Source of the DNA: an uncultured Rubrivivax sp.
GTDB lineage: Bacteria; Pseudomonadota; Gammaproteobacteria; Burkholderiales; Burkholderiaceae_C
Assembly: GCA_937975735.1 (NCBI GenBank)
Contig: CALJUI010000302.1
Span: forward strand, 1 to 6,522
Length of the DNA stretch: 6,522 nucleotides
Reading direction: 5' to 3'
Shown here: piece after piece, positions 1 through 5,609 of the stretch
Numbering within the stretch: the stretch's first letter is position 1
Layout: each line of letters starts with the position of its first letter
Made by a program: the position numbers and the translations under genes
Notes under the pieces: generated by a model
Told to the model about the DNA's origin: nothing
Databases searched by the model: none
What the model saw: the letters and a program-made list of their open reading frames with translations, nothing else

Positions 1-176
1 CCGCCCTGGCGGTCGGCGAGCGCGATGCCGCCCGCGCGCGTCGGCTGGTGCAGACGGCGATCCATTGGGTCGAGGAGTCGGCGCAGCACCGCGTGCCGCC
101 CGAGTTCCGCGACAGCTTCCTGCATCGCAACCCGGTCAATCGCGAACTGCTCGGGCTGGCGTCGCGCGGGTCGTGA
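1..176 (+). CDS. C-terminal fragment of a protein of uncertain family (5' end outside window)
   Basis: An open frame enters from the left edge (first whole codon at 3) and ends at TGA 174-176, giving about 57 residues. The tail contains WVEESAQHRVPPEFRDSFL followed by HRNPVNRELLGLAS. From memory this resembles the extreme C-terminus of large ATPase/TPR-type regulatory proteins in Burkholderiales, which often end in a FRDSFL-HRNPVNRELL motif after helical repeats. That assignment is recall-based and tentative, because no catalytic or DNA-binding domain is visible here. The helical, Arg/Ala-rich composition and the smooth codon usage support real coding. It converges on the methyltransferase gene with only 43 bp between the two stop codons. 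Confidence 0.6.
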   Translation, partial: ALAVGERDAARARRLVQTAIHWVEESAQHRVPPEFRDSFLHRNPVNRELLGLASRGS

Positions 177-219
177 GAGGTCGCCGGCGGCGCGAGGCGT
201 TCGGGCGTCGCATCGGTCC

Positions 220-1011
220 TCACGCCGGCGAGTCGACGGGCCGCGACGCCGTGATCACCAAGGCCGGCATCGTGAAGGCCACCGTGCCGCCGGCCTGCAC
301 GAATGGACGCAGCGCGCTCCGAGCCTCCCGGCGCAGGCGCTCGAACTGCGCGTCGTCGAGCAGTCCGCCGAGCGTCCACACGCAGGCGCGCTCTGCAGAC
401 ACCAGCGCGTCGATCGAGTCGAAGCGCACCTGCGCCGGCACCGTCGTGACCTGGGCCTGCGGCAGTCCCGCTTGCACACAGTACGTATGCAGCAACGCCG
501 CGTTGCCGATCGCGAACGGGGCGCGAAAGGCATCGGCGACTTCCTGGCCGAAGAGGCGTCGCAGGAGATCCGTCAGCGCGGCATAGCCGGGCGAATGCTC
601 GACGGCGTCGCAGACGGCCACGGCCAGTCGCCCGCCGGGCCGCAGCACGCGCCGCATCTCGCGCAGCGCTTGCGGCCGATCCTCGAAGAACATCATGCCG
701 AACTGGCTCACCACGGCATCGAACCCGCCGTCCGCGAACGGCAGCGCTTCGGCGCGGCCGGCGATCCATTGCACCGCCAGCGCCTTGCGGCGCGCGACGG
801 CCAGCATGTCGTCGTTGCAGTCCAGTCCAGTGACCGAGCCCGCTCCGCCCGCGCGCTCGGCGGCCACGGCCGTGAGGGCGCCGGTGCCGCAGGCGACATC
901 GAGCACGCGGCTCGCCGCGTCGATGCGTGCCGCATCGGCCACGGCGTCGGCGAACGGCCGGAACAAGGCCGGCACGAACTGCTCGTCGTAGATCTCCGCA
1001 GGTGTATGCAT
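220..1011 (-). CDS. Class I SAM-dependent methyltransferase (UbiE/Methyltransf_11-like)
   Basis: A 263-residue cytosolic protein that should transfer a methyl group from S-adenosylmethionine; the acceptor is unknown. Rossmann-fold motifs are clear. Motif I VLDVACGTGALT (residues 37-48) binds SAM. The acidic post-I loop is VTGLDCNDDML (60-70). The region AEALPFADGGFDAVVSQF (about 88-105) leads into EMRRVLRPGGRLAV (118-131), typical of the UbiE/Methyltransf_11/25 groups. Length is normal for a stand-alone enzyme. I chose ATG 1011 because GGAG (1020-1023 on + coordinates) lies 8 nt upstream; an in-frame ATG at 1053 would add 14 residues but lacks a clear Shine-Dalgarno. The reading frame stays open far upstream, antisense to the regulator gene, but that part is not protein-like. 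It is divergent from an AraC-type regulator, its probable controller. Family assignment is sure, substrate is not. Confidence 0.92.
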   Translation of the reverse strand: MHTPAEIYDEQFVPALFRPFADAVADAARIDAASRVLDVACGTGALTAVAAERAGGAGSVTGLDCNDDMLAVARRKALAVQWIAGRAEALPFADGGFDAVVSQFGMMFFEDRPQALREMRRVLRPGGRLAVAVCDAVEHSPGYAALTDLLRRLFGQEVADAFRAPFAIGNAALLHTYCVQAGLPQAQVTTVPAQVRFDSIDALVSAERACVWTLGGLLDDAQFERLRREARSALRPFVQAGGTVAFTMPALVITASRPVDSPA

Positions 1012-1068
1012 GGGTCGGTCTCCGGAAGTCGATGCCTCGTACCATGAGTCCATCACGAGCCCGAGGCC
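1012..1068. promoter_or_regulatory. Divergent intergenic region between methyltransferase and AraC-type regulator
   Basis: Only 57 bp separate the two start codons, so the two promoters and any operator must overlap each other or the coding ends. The Shine-Dalgarno of the methyltransferase gene (GGAG on the minus strand, 1020-1023) is visible. I could not find a convincing -35/-10 pair for either direction; TACCAT at 1040-1045 is at best a weak -10 for the regulator. That this region carries an operator is inferred from the gene layout. Confidence 0.4.
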
Positions 1069-2085
1069 ATGACCGATCTGCCGGATCACTTGCCGCAGCG
1101 TCCAGCCGTCGCGGACGACGCGTGGGCCCACGACCTGCTGTCCGAGGTGCTGCGGTCGGTGCGCCTGACCGGCGCGATGCTTTTTCTCGTCGAGGCCGGT
1201 GCGCCTTGGCTGACGCAGGCGCCGGCCACGCGCGCCTTCGCCCCGGCCGTGCTGCCCAACGTGCAGCACCTGATCTCGTATCACGTGGTCATCGAGGGGT
1301 CCTGCTGGGGCGGTCTCAGGGGGCAGGCGCCGCAGTCGATGCAGGCCGGCGACATCCTCGTCGTGCCGCAGGGGGATCCGTACTTTCTCGCCGCGCCGTC
1401 CGACGCGCCGCAGCGGTACGGCGACGACGAGGCGGTCGACTTCTTCCGCCGCATGGCTGCCGGCGAATTGCCCCATGTCGTCAACGCCGACGGCGGCGGC
1501 GCGAAGACACGATTCATCTGCGGATTCCTCGGCTGCGATGCGCAGCCCTTCAATCCGGTGCTCGCGTCGCTGCCCCGCGTGCTGCATCTGCGGCGCGCCG
1601 CCGCGCCCGGCGCACGGCTGGCTCATCTGGTCGACTTCGCGCTCGGCGAACTGGGCGAGCAGCGCGCCGGCCGCCGCGACGTGCTGCTGCGATTGGCCGA
1701 ACTGCTGTTCGTCGAAGTGCTGCGCAGCCACCTGGCGGGGGAAACCACGGGTCGGCACGGCTGGCTCGCCGCGCTGCGCGACCCGTTGCTGTCCCGTGCG
1801 CTGGCCGCGTTGCACCGGGAGCCGGCGCGCGCGTGGACGCTTGACACCCTTGCCGCTGCCGCCGCGACCTCGCGCAGCACGCTGGCCGAGCGATTCGTGC
1901 AGGTGATGGACCAGCCGCCGATGCAGTACCTCGCCGCCTGGCGCATGCAGCTGGCCACGCGCCTGCTCGCCAAAGGGCGCGACAAGGTGCGCACCGTGGC
2001 CGAGGCCGTGGGCTACGACTCCGAATCCGCGTTCAGCCGCGCGTTCAAGCGGCACACCGGGGTGCCGCCGAGCCGGTGGCGGTGA
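1069..2085 (+). CDS. AraC-family transcriptional regulator with N-terminal cupin domain
   Basis: A 338-residue DNA-binding regulator. Residues about 22-215 match the AraC-type ligand-binding cupin (Cupin_6 type), with LLSEVLRSVRLTGAMLFLVE at 23-42, the SYHVVIEGSCW strand (70-80), GDILVVPQGDPY (94-105) and CGFLGCDAQPFNPVL (151-165). Residues about 245-336 form the AraC/XylS double helix-turn-helix. The first helix pair is around LDTLAAAAATSRSTLAERF (258-276). The second is VRTVAEAVGYDSESAFSRAF (308-327), ending in the family signature KRHTGVPPSRWR. Full length for the subfamily. ATG 1069 is the first possible start, because an in-frame TGA lies at 1045-1047; the Shine-Dalgarno is weak (GAGG at 1063-1066, too close to be ideal). 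Divergent from the methyltransferase gene, which it probably controls. In this subfamily the regulated neighbours are often redox or modifying enzymes; the effector is unknown. Confidence 0.95.
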   Translation: MTDLPDHLPQRPAVADDAWAHDLLSEVLRSVRLTGAMLFLVEAGAPWLTQAPATRAFAPAVLPNVQHLISYHVVIEGSCWGGLRGQAPQSMQAGDILVVPQGDPYFLAAPSDAPQRYGDDEAVDFFRRMAAGELPHVVNADGGGAKTRFICGFLGCDAQPFNPVLASLPRVLHLRRAAAPGARLAHLVDFALGELGEQRAGRRDVLLRLAELLFVEVLRSHLAGETTGRHGWLAALRDPLLSRALAALHREPARAWTLDTLAAAAATSRSTLAERFVQVMDQPPMQYLAAWRMQLATRLLAKGRDKVRTVAEAVGYDSESAFSRAFKRHTGVPPSRWR

Positions 2086-2090
2086 ATCGG

Positions 2091-2107
2091 CGGGCCGGTT
2101 CGGCCCG
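2091..2107 (+). terminator. Possible hairpin after the AraC-type gene
   Basis: A perfect 7-bp G/C stem, CGGGCCG - GTT - CGGCCCG, begins 5 bp after the regulator stop codon. There is no T-tract after it, so it is not a canonical intrinsic terminator. It may be a weak terminator or mRNA 3'-end stabiliser, or simply chance in GC-rich DNA. Confidence 0.35.
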
Positions 2108-2157
2108 ACGAGTCGGCAACCGACCGCCTACCACGCCCACACCGCATGCCGCCTTGA

Positions 2158-2171
2158 TTGATCGCCGTCAA
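2158..2171 (+). promoter_or_regulatory. FNR/FixK-like box upstream of the secreted-protein gene
   Basis: TTGAT-CGCC-GTCAA matches the FNR/Anr consensus TTGAT-N4-ATCAA at 9 of 10 positions, and the TTGAT-N4-GTCAA form is also seen for FixK/DNR-type CRP-family regulators. It lies 84 bp upstream of the GTG start at 2255. An activating site at -41.5 would put the transcription start near 2206, giving a 49-nt leader. The -10 expected at 2193-2198 (GTCAAT) is only a 3-of-6 match, so promoter support is weaker than for the box at 5587. Which regulator binds is inference. Confidence 0.4.
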
Positions 2172-2244
2172 CGCGCTCAGGCGCAGAGGTGCGTCAATGA
2201 GAGCTTGATTGTCGAAAGCGGCTTCTGCGCTGAGCCGCGTGAGG

Positions 2245-2249
2245 GGAGG
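2245..2249 (+). promoter_or_regulatory. Ribosome binding site that decides the GTG start at 2255
   Basis: GGAGG within the run GAGGGGAGGA lies 5 nt before GTG 2255. The next in-frame ATG (2270) would be 20 nt away, too far, so the GTG is preferred. Confidence 0.7.
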
Positions 2250-2254
2250 ACGCC

Positions 2255-2953
2255 GTGATTCATCCGTCGATGGCTGCTCGAGTCAGCAGACTGCTCGTGC
2301 CTGCACTCCTGACCGTGATGGCGCCCGTCCTGGCCGGCGCCCAGTCGGCGCCCGGCGCGCTCGCCTGGCCGCCGATGGGGACCGAGGTGGTCATCGAGCG
2401 CGAAGCGAGCGGAAGCTACGGCCCCGCAGGCGCGGCATTCGGCGGGCCCGCCGGCCGCATCGCCTGGAAGTTCGAGCGCCGGGAGTGGAAGGGGCGGTCC
2501 GTCGTCGCCGCGGTGTCCGCCGAAGACAAGACCGTGCTCTTCGAGGTCGAGAGCGCGGCCACCGTCGCCGAGTTGGACAACACCGGGCGGCCCGTTTGGA
2601 CCTACGAGCCGCCCCTGCTGTCGATCCAGTGGCCGCTCGCGGTCGGCAAGTCATGGACGGCGGAAGCCCGCATGACGGAGGAGAGCTTCGGCTCCAAGCC
2701 CGTGGTGCCGGTTCGGCTCGAGGTTCGAGTCGAGGCGGTCGAGACCGTCACCGTGCCGGCGGGCACGTTCGAGGCGTTCAGGGTCGTCTCGACGACGAGG
2801 CGGGGCTGGACCTCTCGGCACTGGGTGGTCCCATCGCTGGGTCTGCAGTCCTACTTCGCGGTCAAGGGCATCGAAGAGCGCCCGAGTTCGAACCTGCTCG
2901 GCGCCGGTCGTCGCGAGTGGAGGCTGGTTGCCCTGACCTTGCCCGCGCGCTGA
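2255..2953 (+). CDS. Secreted or periplasmic protein of unknown function
   Basis: A 232-residue protein I do not recognise with certainty. A Sec signal peptide is visible: basic N-terminus (R9, R12), hydrophobic LLVPALLTVMAPVLAG, and a probable signal peptidase I site AGA-QS after residue 29. There is no lipobox cysteine, so it should be soluble in the periplasm or exported. The mature part is beta-rich, with alternating hydrophobic strands. It has WPLAVGKSW (126-134) and VETVTVPAGTFEAFRV (162-177), followed by the strand RHWVVPSLGLQSYF (188-201). This combination, an LxVGxxW element then a VPAGTFEA turn, is reminiscent of DUF3108/TapB-like beta-sheet proteins, but that is a resemblance only. 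It starts with GTG behind a strong GGAGG. It stands alone in its strand context, with an FNR-like box upstream and a DUF924 remnant downstream. Confidence 0.88.
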   Translation: MIHPSMAARVSRLLVPALLTVMAPVLAGAQSAPGALAWPPMGTEVVIEREASGSYGPAGAAFGGPAGRIAWKFERREWKGRSVVAAVSAEDKTVLFEVESAATVAELDNTGRPVWTYEPPLLSIQWPLAVGKSWTAEARMTEESFGSKPVVPVRLEVRVEAVETVTVPAGTFEAFRVVSTTRRGWTSRHWVVPSLGLQSYFAVKGIEERPSSNLLGAGRREWRLVALTLPAR

Positions 2954-3095
2954 CCACAGGTCCGCCTGGGCGCACGGCGAAAGGGCCGAGTCGCTGCCCG
3001 CTTGTGGCGTGGTTGCGGAGTGACTCCGTCGTCCACGCCGACGCGTTCTCCCGTCGTCGCCGGTTGCACGCGCCGTCAGCCGAGCCAGCAGCTCA
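2954..3095. other. Non-coding gap between secreted-protein gene and DUF924 remnant
   Basis: I translated all three + frames here to look for the missing N-terminal part of the DUF924 gene and found nothing resembling it; two frames give only Arg/Pro/Ser-rich high-GC noise and the third has a stop. No convincing promoter or hairpin terminator is visible. Confidence 0.5.
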
Positions 3096-3359
3096 GTGCG
3101 AGGTCACCGAGGCCCGGACCTGGTCGACCGCATCGAGCGCAACGCCCGGCTGTCGGACATGCTGGTCGAGCAGGCGCCCGAACCGCTGCGGCCGATGTAC
3201 GAGTTCGCTGCGGCCCAGGCGCGCCGCCATCTCGCCGTCGCACGCCGGTTCGGCCGCCATCCGCACCGCAACGCGATCCTCGGCCGCCCGAGCACCGAGG
3301 CCGAGGCGAGCTATCTGCGCGAGGGCCGCTTCCCGCACGAGACGCCGATCCAGCTGTAG
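3096..3359 (+). pseudogene. Truncated C-terminal remnant of a DUF924 family protein
   Basis: Residues from about codon 3120 to the TAG at 3357-3359 match the C-terminal third of DUF924 (COG3803) proteins. The hallmark is ARRFGRHPHRNAILGRPST followed by EAEASYL, which corresponds to the family's RFGRFPHRNAILGRxST-EE-xxFL block, preceded by the helical stretch LVDRIERNARLSDMLVEQAP. DUF924 proteins are usually about 180-200 residues; only about 80 remain. The N-terminal FWF-type motif and the conserved middle part are absent in every + frame upstream, so a deletion rather than a single frameshift is likely. The possible starts (GTG 3096, ATG 3159) lack a Shine-Dalgarno, so I call it a dead fragment. 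Expression as a short protein cannot be excluded. It converges on phaC. Confidence 0.7.
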
Positions 3360-3370
3360 GCGGCGCGGCG

Positions 3371-3411
3371 CCGATCCGTGCCGCGGCTCGATCGCCGGCG
3401 CCTCGGATCGG
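3371..3411. terminator. Possible stem-loop between converging DUF924 remnant and phaC
   Basis: CCGATCCG (3371-3378) and CGGATCGG (3404-3411) form a perfect 8-bp inverted repeat with a 25-nt GC-rich loop. It sits between convergent genes, where a bidirectional terminator would be expected, but there is no T-tract on either side. The evidence is weak. Confidence 0.25.
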
Positions 3412-3450
3412 TTCGATGAGCCGGTGACACGCAACGGAGGGCTCCCCGCG

Positions 3451-5277
3451 CTAGCGCCCGCGCACGTACTCCCCCGGCGCCGGCCCCAGCCCGCGCGGCA
3501 TGCGCGGCGGCTTGCGCAGGCCCGACGAGCGCTCGACCAGCCAGTCCGACCAGGCCGGCCACCACGAGCCCTCGACCGACGGCGTCTCGCGCAGCCAGCG
3601 GTCGGCATCCAGCGCGTGCTCGGCGTTCGGACTGGTGCGCAGCTGGTAGTGGCGGCCGGGGTGGCCGGGCTCGGAGACGATGCCGGCGTTGTGGCCGCCG
3701 CTGGTCAGCGCGAAGGTGACGTCGGTGTCGGTCAGGCGGTGGATCTTGTAGACCGACCGCCAGGGCGCGACGTGGTCGGTCAGCGTGCCGACCGCGAAGA
3801 TCGGCACCCGGATGTCGGTGAGCGCCACCGGCCGCCCGTCCACCGCGTAGCGGCCTTCGGCCAGCTGGTTGTCGAGGAACATCGTGCGCAGGTACTCGGC
3901 GTGCATGCGCTGCGGCATCCGGGTCGCGTCGGCGTTCCAGGCCATCAGGGCGTTGATCGGCGGGCGCTGGCCGAGCAGCACGTTCTGCAGCCGGTACGAC
4001 CAGATCAGGTCGTTCGAGCGCAGCATCCGGAACGCGCCGGCCATCTGCCCGCCGTCGAGCACGCCGCGCTGGCGCATCAGGTCCTCGAGGAAGGTGATCT
4101 GGCTGTCGTCGAGGAAGAGCGAGATCTCGCCCGGCTCCTCGAAGTCGACCTGCGCCGCGAGCATCGTCAGGCTGGCCAGTCGGTCGTCGTGGTCGCGCGC
4201 CATCTGCGCGGCGCTGATCGCGGTCAGCGTGCCGCCCAGGCAGTAGCCGGTCAGGTGCACGCGCTGGCGCGGGCAGACCTTGCCGATCATGTCCAGCGCC
4301 GCCGCCACGCCGAGGCGGCGGTAGTCGTCCATGCCGAGCTCGGCGTCGGCCGGGTCGGTGCGCGGGTCGGGGTTCTTCCACGAGATCGCGAACACCGTGT
4401 GGCCGCGGTCGACCAGGAAGCGGATCAGCGAGTTGTGCGGCGACAGGTCCAGCACGTAGTACTTCATGATCCAGGCCGGCACGATCAGGATCGGCTCGGC
4501 CCGCACCTTCGGCGTCGTCGGCGTGTACTGGATCAGCTCGATCAGCGGGTTGCGCAGGATCACTCGGCCCGGCGTCACCGCGACGTCGCGACCGACCTCG
4601 AAGGCCTCGGCGCCCACCGGCGGTGCACCGGTGACGGTGCGCTGCCAGTCCTCGATCGCGTTCAGCCAGCCCTGCCACAGGTTGGCCCCGCCGCGCCTGA
4701 GCGTTTCGGCCTGCACGACCGGGTTGGTGCTGATGAAGTTCGACGGCGCCCAGCGGTCGAGCCACTGGCGCACGCCGAAGTTCATCATGTCCTCGTGGTG
4801 CTGGGTCACGCCCGGAATGCCGGTCGTCGCGACGTGCCACCACTGCTGCGTCAGCAGGAAGCCCTGCGCCATCAGGTTGTACGGCCAGGCCTGCCAGGCC
4901 GGGTCGGCGAATCGGCGATCCTGCGGCAGCGGCTCGATCGCCGGCTCGCCGCCGGGGCGCAGCGCGCCGTAGGCGAACAGGCCCCAGCGCAGCGCCTTCT
5001 TGAAGGCCTTCTCGACCAGCTGCATCTGCTTGCCCGGCGCCAGCGCCAGGTGCATCGCCCAGTCGGCCTGCGCCTGCGCGATCGACACCGGCGACAGCCC
5101 GCCGGTGATGCGCGCGATGGCCGCGCGCGAGGCGTGGTCCAGGCCCGACCAGCGCGCCTCCAGCTCCGGCACGTCCCTGGTCAGGTGGCCGAGCCAGCCG
5201 CTGGCGGCGCGTTCGATCGGAAACGCCCCGTGCCAGAGCGACGCGGCGGGCAGGGGGGTGACGGCGGCGGTGTCCAT
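3451..5277 (-). CDS. phaC: Poly(3-hydroxyalkanoate) synthase, class I-like
   Basis: A 608-residue enzyme that polymerises hydroxyacyl-CoA into PHA at the granule surface, releasing CoA. Residues about 45-103 match the short N-terminal PHBC_N region (LDHASRAAIARITGGLSP, then APGKQMQLVEKAFKKALRW). The core PhaC N-domain and alpha/beta hydrolase follow, with VPAWIMKYYVLDLSP (266-280) and ISWKNPDPRTD (298-308). The lipase-like box is GYCLGG (344-349), with nucleophile C346. The triad is completed by D501 (TLTDHVAPW) and H529 (SGGHNAG), all intact. Length fits class I (about 590-610). ATG 5277 is the only reasonable start before the conserved N-domain, but its Shine-Dalgarno is poor, so coupling to the upstream DUF3606 gene (55-bp gap) is plausible. 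No phaA, phaB or phasin gene is adjacent. This sequence type is often a second synthase (paralogue), so it may not be the main enzyme. Confidence 0.92.
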   Translation of the reverse strand: MDTAAVTPLPAASLWHGAFPIERAASGWLGHLTRDVPELEARWSGLDHASRAAIARITGGLSPVSIAQAQADWAMHLALAPGKQMQLVEKAFKKALRWGLFAYGALRPGGEPAIEPLPQDRRFADPAWQAWPYNLMAQGFLLTQQWWHVATTGIPGVTQHHEDMMNFGVRQWLDRWAPSNFISTNPVVQAETLRRGGANLWQGWLNAIEDWQRTVTGAPPVGAEAFEVGRDVAVTPGRVILRNPLIELIQYTPTTPKVRAEPILIVPAWIMKYYVLDLSPHNSLIRFLVDRGHTVFAISWKNPDPRTDPADAELGMDDYRRLGVAAALDMIGKVCPRQRVHLTGYCLGGTLTAISAAQMARDHDDRLASLTMLAAQVDFEEPGEISLFLDDSQITFLEDLMRQRGVLDGGQMAGAFRMLRSNDLIWSYRLQNVLLGQRPPINALMAWNADATRMPQRMHAEYLRTMFLDNQLAEGRYAVDGRPVALTDIRVPIFAVGTLTDHVAPWRSVYKIHRLTDTDVTFALTSGGHNAGIVSEPGHPGRHYQLRTSPNAEHALDADRWLRETPSVEGSWWPAWSDWLVERSSGLRKPPRMPRGLGPAPGEYVRGR

Positions 5278-5332
5278 CGCGGCAGTGTGCGGGCCGCGCC
5301 GCCGGTGCGACCTGTCCTGGATCAAGCGCGAC

Positions 5333-5527
5333 TCAGGCGCGCGTCGGGCTCGAGCGCCGCAGTTCGCGGCGGATCTCCTCGACATGCTCGCCGACGCGGG
5401 CGATCGCGGCGTTCATCTGTTCTGGCGTGCAGCCGAAGCTGCGGCACCAGTAGGCCATCTCGACCGGGTCCATCGGATTGACTCGGCCCGGGTCGAGCGG
5501 ACGGAAGCCTTGCGGGATATCGGGCAT
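5333..5527 (-). CDS. Small DUF3606 family protein
   Basis: A 64-residue soluble protein, MPDIPQGFRPL to SSPTRA. It fits DUF3606 (PF12244): an R-V/I-N element (residues 15-17), an aromatic pair Y26-W27 after an acidic stretch (DPVEMAYWCRSFG), then a helical EQMNAAIARVG-EHVEEIRREL segment corresponding to the family's EEQLRAAV-x-VG-x-VRREL pattern. The family is of unknown function, typically 55-70 residues and common in Proteobacteria; its length here is normal. ATG 5527 has GGAG (5535-5538) 7 nt upstream. It is the first gene behind the FNR-like promoter and precedes phaC by 55 bp on the same strand, so the two are probably co-transcribed. A role connected with PHA metabolism is inference from position only. 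Confidence 0.82.
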   Translation of the reverse strand: MPDIPQGFRPLDPGRVNPMDPVEMAYWCRSFGCTPEQMNAAIARVGEHVEEIRRELRRSSPTRA

Positions 5528-5559
5528 GGCATCGCTCCGGTTCGGTGTGGGACCTTTTC

Positions 5560-5565
5560 AGTATG
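5560..5565 (-). promoter_or_regulatory. Predicted -10 hexamer of the DUF3606-phaC promoter
   Basis: On the minus strand CATACT matches TATAAT at 4 of 6 positions. Taking it as -13 to -8 puts the transcription start at about 5552, 24 nt before the DUF3606 ATG. That places the FNR-like palindrome exactly at -41.5, as expected for a class II activated promoter with no real -35 element. Confidence 0.5.
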
Positions 5566-5586
5566 GACGCCGGGGCGGCCCTCGAC

Positions 5587-5600
5587 TTGATCCAGTTCAA
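5587..5600 (-). promoter_or_regulatory. FNR/Anr-type binding site upstream of DUF3606-phaC
   Basis: The minus strand reads TTGAA-CTGG-ATCAA, 9 of 10 matches to TTGAT-N4-ATCAA; extended, it is the perfect inverted repeat CTTGA-N6-TCAAG (5586-5601). It lies in the 82-bp gap between the tupA stop and the DUF3606 start, 66 bp from that ATG. Such an A/T-rich motif is rare by chance in DNA of this GC content. Oxygen-sensing FNR/Anr/FixK-family activators bind this consensus; which one acts here is unknown. Confidence 0.6.
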
Positions 5601-5609
5601 GGCGCAGGG

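Noticed and set aside
25..1047. A 340-codon + strand frame opposite the methyltransferase gene.
   Set aside because: It is antisense to a gene with all SAM-binding motifs, is Arg-rich, and starts inside the frame of the first partial gene.
1012..2055. Extension of the methyltransferase frame upstream to about 611 residues, as if a fusion protein.
   Set aside because: The added part lies antisense to the AraC-type regulator and is low-complexity Arg/Gly/His-rich; the Shine-Dalgarno at 1020-1023 fixes the start at 1011.
3447..3456. Palindrome GCGCTAGCGC at the phaC stop codon.
   Set aside because: Too short and without a loop or T-tract to be a terminator; probably chance in GC-rich sequence.
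3311..4843. A 510-codon minus-strand frame within phaC.
   Set aside because: It is a different frame from the conserved PhaC frame and is Arg/Pro/Gly-rich with no motifs; a codon-bias shadow.
5278..5385. A 36-residue N-terminal extension of PhaC starting at 5385.
   Set aside because: It overlaps the DUF3606 gene, is Arg-rich and does not resemble PhaC N-termini; ATG 5277 gives the normal class I length.
2209..5481. A + strand open frame of about 1090 codons running through the secreted-protein gene, the DUF924 remnant and opposite phaC.
   Set aside because: Its translation is Arg/Ala/Gly/His-rich without domains, it is antisense to the clearly conserved PhaC and DUF3606 proteins, and it has no Shine-Dalgarno. 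Long shadows of this kind are normal at such GC content.
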